Positions 7,653-14,424 of a stretch of DNA of 46,240 nucleotides are shown here, one piece after another. This DNA comes from Lachnospiraceae bacterium. Lineage in GTDB: Bacteria; Bacillota; Clostridia; Lachnospirales; Lachnospiraceae. Each line of letters starts with the position of its first letter. Position 1 is the stretch's first letter. The stretch lies in contig SVDE01000006.1 of the NCBI GenBank assembly GCA_015057955.1, positions 1 through 46,240 of the forward strand. Direction: 5' to 3'. A program made the translations under genes and the position numbers. Below the pieces are notes generated by a model. It was not told where the DNA came from, did not search any database, and saw only the letters and a list, made by a program, of their open reading frames with translations.

Positions 7653-8677
7653 TGAGATTGGAAACAGAAAGATTAATACTGAGGCCCTGGGAAGACAGCG
7701 ACGCAGAGGACCTGTATATTTATGCGACTGATCCCGATGTGGGTCCGATCACCGGATGGCCCATGCATAAAAGCATCGATGAGAGCCGCGATGTGATAAA
7801 GAATGTCTTAAACGGTCCTGAGGCATATGCCATCTGCCTGAAAGAAGACGGCAGGGCTATCGGCGATATAGAACTGAAGCTGAACGGACACACGAACATG
7901 ACCGACCGCGATGACGAATGCGAGCTGGGGTTCTGGCTCGGAAAGCAATTCTGGGGCAGGGGCATCATGCCTGAAGCTTCGAACGAGCTGCTGCGTCGTG
8001 CATTTGAAGACCTGGGCATGCAGAAGGTATGGTGCGGCTACTATGACGGCAATAACAAGTCCAAGCGCGTCCAGGAAAAATGCGGATTCAAATATCAGTG
8101 CACTAATGAAAATGTGGATGTCCCGCTGATGCATGAGAAAAGGACTGAGCATATAAACTTCATTACAAAGGAGGACTGGATGTCCATTCACAGAAAAACG
8201 ATCTATCTTGCAGGAGGATGCTTCTGGGGAATGCAGAAGTACTTTGACCAGTTTGACGGAGTTGTCTCTACCGAAGTCGGCTACGCGAACGGGCCGGATG
8301 CGGCGCCGTCCTATGAAGACGTCTGTAACGACAGCGGTCACGCCGAAACCGTACGCATTGTCTACGATGGAGCGGTGACCGACCTGAAGGAACTCCTTCA
8401 CAAGTACTTCCTTGTCATCGATCCTTTATCTGTCAACAGGCAGGGACACGACACAGGGATCCAGTACAGGACAGGGATCTACTACACCGATGAGGCCCAG
8501 CTGCCTGATATCCGGGAAGTATACGGCGAGATAGAGGCGAAGGCCGGGCAGAAGCTGGCTGTCGTCGTGGAACCTTTAAAGAACTTCTTCTCTGCTGAGG
8601 AGTACCACCAGAAGTACCTGGACAAGAACCCGGGCGGGTATTGCCATATACCGAAAGAGATGTTTACTTTAAAGTGA
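7652..8677 (+). CDS. msrA: GNAT acetyltransferase fused to peptide methionine sulfoxide reductase A
   Basis: This 341-residue protein joins two complete enzymes. Residues 1-176 are a RimJ/RimL-type GNAT (LETERLILRPW start, GFWLGKQFWGRGIMPEA acetyl-CoA loop, KCGFKYQ motif B) ending in the usual ITKEDW tail. Residues 177-341 are MsrA, with the catalytic GGCFWG (Cys about 190), HAETVRIVYD, the Q-GHDTGIQYRTGIYY region and a C-terminal NPGGYCHIP cysteine. MsrA reduces Met-S-sulfoxide using thioredoxin. The junction is in frame without a stop. A perfect AAAGGAGG (8167-8174) precedes the internal ATG 8180, so free MsrA may also be made. This looks like a recent fusion of two overlapping genes. Confidence 0.88.
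   Translation: MRLETERLILRPWEDSDAEDLYIYATDPDVGPITGWPMHKSIDESRDVIKNVLNGPEAYAICLKEDGRAIGDIELKLNGHTNMTDRDDECELGFWLGKQFWGRGIMPEASNELLRRAFEDLGMQKVWCGYYDGNNKSKRVQEKCGFKYQCTNENVDVPLMHEKRTEHINFITKEDWMSIHRKTIYLAGGCFWGMQKYFDQFDGVVSTEVGYANGPDAAPSYEDVCNDSGHAETVRIVYDGAVTDLKELLHKYFLVIDPLSVNRQGHDTGIQYRTGIYYTDEAQLPDIREVYGEIEAKAGQKLAVVVEPLKNFFSAEEYHQKYLDKNPGGYCHIPKEMFTLK
8167..8182 (+). promoter_or_regulatory. Internal ribosome binding site for stand-alone MsrA
   Basis: AAAGGAGG at 8167-8174 is a full anti-SD match lying 5 nt before the in-frame ATG 8180, exactly at the GNAT/MsrA domain border. It was presumably the ordinary start of msrA before the two genes were joined. Confidence 0.65.
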
Positions 8678-8692
8678 CATTAATTGTGTAGC

Positions 8693-8751
8693 CTTCCTAA
8701 ATCTCGGTGATAAAAGTCAAAAAACACGCAGTAGTGCGGAGATTTAGGAAG
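8693..8751. repeat. 59 bp palindromic element (CTTCCTAAATCTC arm type)
   Basis: The perfect 13 bp inverted arms CTTCCTAAATCTC (8693-8705) and GAGATTTAGGAAG (8739-8751) enclose 33 bp. The total length is 59 bp, the same as the elements at 4.3, 18.5, 20.8 and 44.4 kb. It fills the gap between the MsrA fusion and the next operon. No flanking target duplication is visible. Confidence 0.8.
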
Positions 8752-8835
8752 TTCAAGACTCTCACCACCCCCATCCAGCCTGTTTTTTGGAAAAAAATCG
8801 AAAAAACCGTGCGTTTGGGGAGGAAGGTAAAACAC

Positions 8836-9582
8836 ATGGAAGTCATCAACAGCGAATGGTTCATGAAAGGCTGCGCTCCGGACGATCCGAAGCGGGTTCA
8901 TACAATAGATGAAGCGGCTGACCTGATCAGAAAGGTCGGCTTCCTTCCGCTGTTTTCAAATAACATTCCCGGGTTCTCGCTCGAAGAGCATGTGACGCCT
9001 GATAGCTGGTGGACAGACGATCCGGAGCACGACCCATGGTCGTGGAGGCAGATCCTGGCCAAGTACAAGGACATTGCCTACGGCAAGTTCTTTGAAAAGA
9101 AGGCCGGCTTCATCTCGAAGAAATGGTTTCCAATATTTGCCAACTACAGAAGGAACGGATATGACTTTGATGCCCTCTTTGACGATGAGCTTGCGTCCCG
9201 CAGGGCGAAGAAGCTCATGGATGAATTCGAAGGCGGCAGGGAATGGCTGTCATTTGAAGTGAAGGAAAAGGCAGGCTTTGGAAAAGGCGGAGAGAAGAAC
9301 TTCGAAGGAACCCTTTCAGACCTGCAGATGCAGACTTATCTTATCGCGAGCGATTTCAGGCAGAAGGTCAACAAGAAGGGTGAGCCTTACGGCTGGCACA
9401 TAGCCGCGCTCACCATGCCTGAGAACAAGTTCGGCTACAAGTTCGTGACAGGTAAATACAGTGAGAAGCCTTCTGAGTCCTGGGAGAGGATCGTAAAGCA
9501 GATCCGGAAACATTTTCCCGGGGCGAACGAAAAAGAGATCCGTAAAATAATTGGGATAAAGTATCCGGGAGGCAGCAGATGA
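8836..9582 (+). CDS. AlkZ-related protein, function unverified
   Basis: This soluble protein of about 248 residues begins MEVINSEWFMKGCAPDDPKR. It carries a GFLPLFSNNIPGFSLEEH segment (about residues 35-52), a Trp-rich DSWWTDDPEHDPWSWR segment, and the motif EKKAGFISKKWFP near residue 85. I associate this layout with the AlkZ-related family, distant relatives of winged-helix glycosylases; this rests on memory of the family, not a search. The ATG at 8836 has a GGAGGAAGG 8 nt upstream; the frame is open further left, but those starts run through the 59 bp repeat. It overlaps the next gene by 4 bp (ATGA). Confidence 0.6.
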   Translation: MEVINSEWFMKGCAPDDPKRVHTIDEAADLIRKVGFLPLFSNNIPGFSLEEHVTPDSWWTDDPEHDPWSWRQILAKYKDIAYGKFFEKKAGFISKKWFPIFANYRRNGYDFDALFDDELASRRAKKLMDEFEGGREWLSFEVKEKAGFGKGGEKNFEGTLSDLQMQTYLIASDFRQKVNKKGEPYGWHIAALTMPENKFGYKFVTGKYSEKPSESWERIVKQIRKHFPGANEKEIRKIIGIKYPGGSR

Positions 9583-9893
9583 ACACAGCTGAATCTCTGG
9601 CGGCACTTCAGATACAGGCGAAGAACGATCCCGCGCTTGCGGGGCGCTTCCTGCAGACGCGCGAATCCGAGCATCCGCTCAGGGACTTTTGCAAATTGTG
9701 CCGCGAGCTTGGGTATGAGATATACGAGATGGATGTCATTGCTGCAGGCGAGGAATCTTACGCCGCCATGCGCAGGGCAACCAACGGCGGAGGTGAGAAC
9801 TCGCCGATGCTTGATATGGAAGATGATCTTTATGAGGAGTTCTTTGCTCCGCTGATAATAAAAAGGGAAGAAGGTAAACACGATGAAATCTAA
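9579..9893 (+). CDS. Nif11-like small protein
   Basis: This acidic 104-residue protein has an N-terminal helix pair (AALQIQAKNDPALAGRFLQT, then FCKLCRELGYEIYEMDV) resembling the Nif11 domain, where a D-P-x-L repeat is followed by an elongated helix with x-E-L-G-Y. The middle part, AMRRATNGGGENSPMLD, is a flexible Gly/Asn segment. Nif11-like domains occur as leaders of some ribosomally made peptides, but also as stand-alone proteins. There is no maturation enzyme here and no Cys/Ser-rich core, so a peptide natural product is unlikely. It is coupled to both neighbours (4 bp and 11 bp overlaps). Confidence 0.55.
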   Translation: MNTAESLAALQIQAKNDPALAGRFLQTRESEHPLRDFCKLCRELGYEIYEMDVIAAGEESYAAMRRATNGGGENSPMLDMEDDLYEEFFAPLIIKREEGKHDEI

Positions 9894-10359
9894 GGTGACC
9901 AAAGCATTTCTGCTGCTGGCATTTATATTCGGCCTGGCGGCACTTGCCTTTTCACTATTTATCTATCTGGGACCGCGTGAGATGTTCTTGAGAATGTTCA
10001 ATACACCAGACGCGGCAATCTCTGTTGGGGCTGTGATAGACTGGACAACGCTCATTTTTGAGGTGATAATGCTGATCTGCTATCTGATCGCATTTATTGT
10101 ATTTGTTAAATCCAAGACTGTAAGCCCGGCGTTTGTAGCGGCGCTGATCCTGCTGATAGTGATCATGACGATCAGGCTGCTGTCACCGGTAATAAGTATT
10201 TTGACAACGCGGATGGTCGCCATGAAAGGTGCCGCATATATGGCGGCATTCAGCAGCCTTTCAAGCGTCCGTAATCTTATCTGCGGGCCGTTCTCATTGC
10301 TGGCGCTCGTGTTTTACTGCATAGCGTTCGGTTCGCTGTGCGTGAGGAAGAATAAATGA
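9883..10359 (+). CDS. Four-helix membrane protein, function unknown
   Basis: This 158-residue protein has four predicted membrane segments: about residues 7-30 (AFLLLAFIFGLAALAFSLFI), 55-75 (VIMLICYLIAFIVFV), 83-110 and a C-terminal one ending VFYCIAFGSLC. There is a basic tail, VRKNK. No catalytic motif is seen. It starts inside the end of the preceding Nif11-like gene and overlaps the next gene by 4 bp, so it belongs to the 8836-14359 operon. Which neighbour it serves cannot be told from the sequence. Confidence 0.6.
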   Translation: MKSKVTKAFLLLAFIFGLAALAFSLFIYLGPREMFLRMFNTPDAAISVGAVIDWTTLIFEVIMLICYLIAFIVFVKSKTVSPAFVAALILLIVIMTIRLLSPVISILTTRMVAMKGAAYMAAFSSLSSVRNLICGPFSLLALVFYCIAFGSLCVRKNK

Positions 10360-10907
10360 AAAAAATACTGTTCATCATAGGTTCATTCAGGGAAAGATCG
10401 TTTAACAGACAGCTTGCCGAACGTGCCGCAAGGTATGTGGAGCAGGGCGGGGCGAAGGCTCAGTTTCTGGAGTACAGGGACGTTCCGTTTGTAAATCAGG
10501 ATATCGACTATCCGGTCCCGGAGCCGGTGGCAAGGATACGGAAGGAAGTGGCTGAAGCTGACGGGCTTTGGCTGATCTCTCCGGAATACAACCACAGCTA
10601 CTCAGGCGTCATCAAGAACGCCATCGACTGGCTGTCCAGACCGGTAGATCCGCTGGATAGGAAGACTCCAAGCGCGCTGGCCGGCAAGAAGGCAGTCATC
10701 AGCGGAGCTGCGGGAAACGATGCCGCGATAGATGCCAGACTGAACATGGTCAATCTGTTAAATGCAGTCAAGGTCGAGGTCATCGGCGGCGAAGGAATGG
10801 GTGTCGCTCTTGATAAGGAGGCATTTGTTTCCGACGAATTGAAACTGAGCGATGAGGAAGAGGCACAGCTTGAAGAGCTTGCAAAAATATTGCTGGAGAG
10901 CATATGA
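10356..10907 (+). CDS. NADPH-dependent FMN reductase family protein
   Basis: This 183-residue flavodoxin-fold protein has the FMN phosphate loop IIGSFRERSFNRQLAER (about residues 6-22) and the family signature SPEYNHSYSGVIKNAIDWLS (about residues 69-88), shared with azoreductases, chromate and quinone reductases. Such enzymes reduce flavins, quinones or azo dyes with NAD(P)H. It is coupled to the membrane protein upstream and to the acetyltransferase downstream through 4 bp overlaps. It could supply electrons to the flavoprotein at 11476, which is inference. Confidence 0.85.
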   Translation: MKKILFIIGSFRERSFNRQLAERAARYVEQGGAKAQFLEYRDVPFVNQDIDYPVPEPVARIRKEVAEADGLWLISPEYNHSYSGVIKNAIDWLSRPVDPLDRKTPSALAGKKAVISGAAGNDAAIDARLNMVNLLNAVKVEVIGGEGMGVALDKEAFVSDELKLSDEEEAQLEELAKILLESI

Positions 10908-11473
10908 TGGAACTTAAAGAATTATTAGAGCATTTCAATAACGGGGATACGGTCGGCGAGGACTGGGAAGTGATCGGGCTGATGCGCTATTACAGCCGCG
11001 AGGCTCAGAAGATCACCATGGAGATCAACACAAAATATCACGAGCCGGAGGAGCTGGCCGAGCTTTTCTCGCAGCTGATCGGGAAGCCGGTCGGCGAGAT
11101 GTTCGGGCTGTTCCCGCCTTTCTATACAGACTTCGGCAAGAACATCACGGTAGGCAGCAATGTCTTTATCAATGCCGACTGCAAGTTTCAGGACCAGGGC
11201 GGGATCACGATAGATGACGGCGCCCTGATCGGGCACGGGGTAGTGCTGGCGACGCTAAACCACGACATGGATCCGGAGAAGAGGCAGCAGCTGCATCCGG
11301 CGCCGATCCACATAGGAAAGCGCGTATGGATCGGGGCAAATGCTACCGTGATCGCCGGAGTCACCATCGGCGATAACTCAGTTGTCGCTGCGGGAGCGGT
11401 CGTCACTAAAGACGTGCCGCCGAATGTTGTTGTCGGCGGAGTGCCGGCAAGGATCATAAAGGAAATAAAGTAA
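10904..11473 (+). CDS. LacA/Maa-type sugar O-acetyltransferase
   Basis: This 189-residue left-handed beta-helix enzyme has an N-terminal maltose-acetyltransferase cap (residues about 1-60). It is followed by hexapeptide repeats (ITVGSNVFINADCKF, IGHGVVLATLNHD, IGKRVWIGANATVIAGVTIG). The His in LATLNHD is in the place of the catalytic base of galactoside acetyltransferase. The family moves acetyl from acetyl-CoA to sugars or related hydroxyl compounds, possibly for detoxification. It overlaps the FMN reductase by 4 bp and ends 2 bp before the flavoprotein start. Confidence 0.88.
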   Translation: MMELKELLEHFNNGDTVGEDWEVIGLMRYYSREAQKITMEINTKYHEPEELAELFSQLIGKPVGEMFGLFPPFYTDFGKNITVGSNVFINADCKFQDQGGITIDDGALIGHGVVLATLNHDMDPEKRQQLHPAPIHIGKRVWIGANATVIAGVTIGDNSVVAAGAVVTKDVPPNVVVGGVPARIIKEIK

Positions 11474-11475
11474 AC

Positions 11476-13263
11476 ATGACATCTTATATCTGGTCTCCGG
11501 AGCTGCCGTATTCCAAGCCGGCATCTCCGGACAAAACTGTATATGAAAGCGATGTGCTCGTGATCGGCGGAGGATTCTCAGGCCTTATGGCTGCGCTTGC
11601 TGCTCGCGAGGCAGGCTGCAGCGTGGTGCTGGCTGACAAGGGGCTGCCCGGATTTTCGGGACTTACCCCGTTTGTCAGCGATACCAGATGGTTTGATCCC
11701 GACATGGGCGATGACATTGAAAAGCACGTCGCCTACCACAAAGGCGCATCGCAGTATATCGGAAACTTAAACTGGTACAGAGCCTGGTGCGAAGGATCCA
11801 AAGAGATCTATGAAGCATACAGAGACTTAGGACTCCTTGAGCAGTATCCGGACTCGGCTGAGACCGGGCACGCCCAAACCGGTGACTACAGCGGATATGC
11901 CCGCTACATCAGAAAGAAGGACAGGCATTTCCGCTTCATGGAGATCCTAAAAGAGCAGGGAGTTACGGTTGTTTCCCATACCATGATCTGGGACATCCTT
12001 ATGGAGGATGGCAGGGCATGCGGAGCTGTAGGATTCCATGTCCCTTCAGGTACGAGGCAGACATTCCACGCCAAGGCAGTCGTCATGTGCATGGGTGCAG
12101 GCATATATAAGTCAGCCGGATGGCCGACAGGCGGCATCAGTTTTGACGCCATTGCGATCGGATATCGCCATGGACTTCCCGTAATCGGCCAGGAGTTCGA
12201 GGACTTCCACAAGACACGCCCGGACGCCCCGGGAAATGGGGCAAGGATGCACTGGAACGCATACCTGCATAACATCGGATTTGGCGGCGGCGACATAACG
12301 GACGAGCTCATCAAGGTTGCGGGCACAGACCGCACCAAGCTGTACAGCGACAACGTGGAAGCAGCGATCGAAGGAACTGCGCCGTTTGTCCCTTCAGAGC
12401 AGAGGCCCTGGAGCCCGCCTCCGGTGGAGAGAAGGCCTGACGACATCCGCACCATGAAGACGCTCGGCGGATCAGGCGTGATCCCGAGGATCACCGGCAA
12501 TGCCGCGGGCGGAGCGCCGGGATTTGGCATGCACCTTACAAACGGGATATTCTGCGGAACAGATTCAACTGACGGAGCTACAGCGATCCCCGGACTTTAC
12601 TGCGCGGGAGATGGCTGCAATGGCAGCGGAGTGTGCGGCGCATCTTACGCCGGAAGGCCCGGGTTCACTTCCAACTTCGCAGGCTTCCAAGGAAAGAGAG
12701 TCGGAGGATTTGCGGGAGAGTATGCTAAAAATATGCAGGATCTCAGGAAGGCTTCCTTAGAAACTGTCCAGACCTGTTTCGAGCAGATGGAAGAGCCCCT
12801 GCATGTGGAGAAGGGATATTCGTCTGAGTGGGCGCTTGACTGCCTGCACGGAATCATGGCTCCTATGTGGACGATACTCACGAAGAACGAAGCCTGCCTT
12901 GAGGCAGCGCTCACGCAGGTTGGTTTCATGAGAGACCACATTTGCCCGAAGCTGCAGGCAAATGACGGGCACTCGCTGCGGAGCTGCCTTGAAGTTAAGA
13001 ATAAAGTGCTGGAGGCGGAGATGAAGCTGCGTGCCAGCCTTGAGCGCAAAGAGACCCGCGGCGGACACTACCGCATGGACTACCCGCTGCGTAATGACAA
13101 GGAATTTCTGTGCTACTTTGCAGCGGCCATGGCCGACGACGGAAGCATGGAGATACGGCGGATAGAGATACCGGATGAGTGGAAGGGCGACCTCAGTGCG
13201 CCTTACCTTGAGCGTTACGCTGGGAAGAGCCGCTATCCCGGAGAAATGGAGGCACTTAGATGA
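11476..13263 (+). CDS. FAD-dependent oxidoreductase (fumarate reductase/AprA-type flavoprotein)
   Basis: This 595-residue protein has an N-terminal FAD dinucleotide motif VLVIGGGFSGLMAALAAREA (about residues 29-48). A substrate-side region contains VVMCMGAGIYKSAGWPTGG, and a second FAD contact PGLYCAGDGCNGSGVCGASY lies near residue 375. The architecture is that of fumarate reductase/succinate dehydrogenase and adenylylsulfate reductase alpha subunits, without a signal peptide, so it is cytoplasmic. The next gene, overlapping by 4 bp, is a two-cluster ferredoxin, as in AprAB-like pairs. The substrate is unknown; no sulfate-reduction genes are near, so a sulfur role is not supported. Confidence 0.8.
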   Translation: MTSYIWSPELPYSKPASPDKTVYESDVLVIGGGFSGLMAALAAREAGCSVVLADKGLPGFSGLTPFVSDTRWFDPDMGDDIEKHVAYHKGASQYIGNLNWYRAWCEGSKEIYEAYRDLGLLEQYPDSAETGHAQTGDYSGYARYIRKKDRHFRFMEILKEQGVTVVSHTMIWDILMEDGRACGAVGFHVPSGTRQTFHAKAVVMCMGAGIYKSAGWPTGGISFDAIAIGYRHGLPVIGQEFEDFHKTRPDAPGNGARMHWNAYLHNIGFGGGDITDELIKVAGTDRTKLYSDNVEAAIEGTAPFVPSEQRPWSPPPVERRPDDIRTMKTLGGSGVIPRITGNAAGGAPGFGMHLTNGIFCGTDSTDGATAIPGLYCAGDGCNGSGVCGASYAGRPGFTSNFAGFQGKRVGGFAGEYAKNMQDLRKASLETVQTCFEQMEEPLHVEKGYSSEWALDCLHGIMAPMWTILTKNEACLEAALTQVGFMRDHICPKLQANDGHSLRSCLEVKNKVLEAEMKLRASLERKETRGGHYRMDYPLRNDKEFLCYFAAAMADDGSMEIRRIEIPDEWKGDLSAPYLERYAGKSRYPGEMEALR

Positions 13264-13535
13264 GCGTTATAAGATACAGCCTGGAAAACTGCATCGGCTG
13301 CCGTCTGTGCATGGAGATCTGTCCGATGGACGTGTTCCGGTTCAATGAGGAAGAGAAGAAGTCAGTTATCGCATTTCCCGAGAACTGCCAAAGCTGCGGC
13401 CAGTGTTTCTTCTTCTGCCCGGGCAAGTCGCTCGCGATCGACAATACGGCTTACGGCTATAACATCAACAGCTTCCGCGGGATCGCAAGAGACGGCATGG
13501 ACAGGACCATTCTGGCACCGGAGGGCAGGCAATGA
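13260..13535 (+). CDS. Ferredoxin with two [4Fe-4S] clusters, partner of the flavoprotein
   Basis: This 91-residue protein has two cysteine motifs, CIGCRLCMEICP (about residues 15-26) and CQSCGQCFFFCP (about 43-54), each with four Cys for a [4Fe-4S] cluster. The tail of about 35 residues, ending in APEGRQ, lacks further cysteines. The ATGA overlap with the flavoprotein implies equimolar production and a complex. The layout resembles the beta subunit of adenylylsulfate-reductase-like enzymes. It probably passes electrons to or from the FAD subunit. Confidence 0.88.
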   Translation: MSVIRYSLENCIGCRLCMEICPMDVFRFNEEEKKSVIAFPENCQSCGQCFFFCPGKSLAIDNTAYGYNINSFRGIARDGMDRTILAPEGRQ

Positions 13536-13939
13536 TCAGGACAAGTGAAGAGATAAGCAGAAAGACCGACGAGCTGGATGAGCTGGCCATGGCTTATGAG
13601 ACAGCTGTCATTGACTTTGCCGCGGGTGACTATCTGAATGATTTCTACGATTTCTATAAGCTGAAGAAAAGGGACAGCAAGCTGGTCCCTTCGCCGGACG
13701 GGTTCGAGGCAGAGCTCGCTGTGACGTGCAGCGCAAACAGATACAAGCCGGTTTATGAGAAGGTCCTGGAGCTGTTCGGGGCTCCAAAGCGCACCATGAT
13801 ATTCGAAGATGAAAAACCCGTTGTCGATGAGCTTGAAAATGGCGGGCGTGGCCTCGGGCCATTCTTTTTCATTTTCTATGTCATGTTCTGCGAATATGAT
13901 GATTTTACACTTTGCTTCATTTCAGGTACCAACAACTGA
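13532..13939 (+). CDS. Unknown protein in the flavoprotein operon
   Basis: This 135-residue soluble protein starts with a helical MIRTSEEISRKTDELDELAM. It then has an aromatic stretch, YLNDFYDFYKLKKRD, and ends with a hydrophobic GPFFFIFYVMFCEYDDFTLC segment, too short and mixed to call a membrane helix firmly. I do not recognise the family. It overlaps the ferredoxin by 4 bp and lies 9 bp before the deformylase, so it is part of the same transcript. The size and coupling suggest an accessory protein of the flavoprotein/ferredoxin pair, but nothing in the sequence proves it. Confidence 0.6.
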   Translation: MIRTSEEISRKTDELDELAMAYETAVIDFAAGDYLNDFYDFYKLKKRDSKLVPSPDGFEAELAVTCSANRYKPVYEKVLELFGAPKRTMIFEDEKPVVDELENGGRGLGPFFFIFYVMFCEYDDFTLCFISGTNN

Positions 13940-13948
13940 GGAGTAGAC

Positions 13949-14359
13949 ATGGTTAAACAGATCGTAAGAGACATTTTCTTCCTGGGGCAGCCCTCCGAAG
14001 AGGCCGTGCCGGCAGATGCACCGGTCGCAAAAGACCTGCGTGACACGCTGGAGGCAAATAAAGACAGGTGCGTTGGCATGGCGGCGAACATGATCGGCGT
14101 CAAAAAGCGCATCATCATAGTTAACATAGGATTTGCGGACATTGTGATGTTCAATCCCGTGATCATTTCAAAGCGCGGGGCATTTGAGACTGAGGAAGGG
14201 TGCCTCTCGCTGGACGGCGTGAGGAGGACCACCCGCTACAGAGACATTGAGGTCGAGTACATGGACGAGAGCTGGCAGAAGCAGAGGCGCAAGTTCTCCG
14301 GCTTTCCTGCGCAGATCGTCCAGCACGAGGCGGATCACCTGGAGGGGATCATCATATAA
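13949..14359 (+). CDS. def: Peptide deformylase, short clostridial type
   Basis: This 136-residue deformylase homolog has motif 2 EGCLS (about residues 83-87, metal-ligand Cys) and motif 3 QHEADH (about 125-130, two metal-ligand His and the catalytic Glu). Motif 1 reads GMAANMIG instead of the usual G-x-G-x-A-A-x-Q, so the glutamine that stabilises the oxyanion is replaced by Met. Short proteins of this type are common as a second deformylase in clostridia. Metal binding should be intact, while activity on formyl-Met peptides is uncertain. It is the last gene of the operon starting at 8836. Confidence 0.82.
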   Translation: MVKQIVRDIFFLGQPSEEAVPADAPVAKDLRDTLEANKDRCVGMAANMIGVKKRIIIVNIGFADIVMFNPVIISKRGAFETEEGCLSLDGVRRTTRYRDIEVEYMDESWQKQRRKFSGFPAQIVQHEADHLEGIII

Positions 14360-14424
14360 ATTAAGTTTATTTTAAGGCTGGGGTTTTATTCTATGTGTAC
14401 TCTAAGAAAAGGAGCGATAAAGGA

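Noticed and set aside
8707-8835. N-terminal extension of the AlkZ-related protein
   Set aside because: The frame is open, but it runs through the 59 bp palindrome, encodes a Lys/Arg-rich stretch unlike the family, and a good ribosome site marks ATG 8836.
9579-9893. Ribosomally made peptide precursor (Nif11 leader)
   Set aside because: No maturation enzyme, peptidase-transporter or core peptide is present; the protein looks like a stand-alone domain.
11904-12530. Minus-strand open frame of about 208 codons
   Set aside because: It is antisense to the flavoprotein gene and translates to a Pro/Ser-rich sequence without motifs, typical of a shadow frame.
11476-13535. Adenylylsulfate reductase AprAB
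   Set aside because: The flavoprotein-ferredoxin pairing is similar, but no sulfate adenylyltransferase or sulfite reductase gene is in view and I could not confirm the AprA active-site residues.
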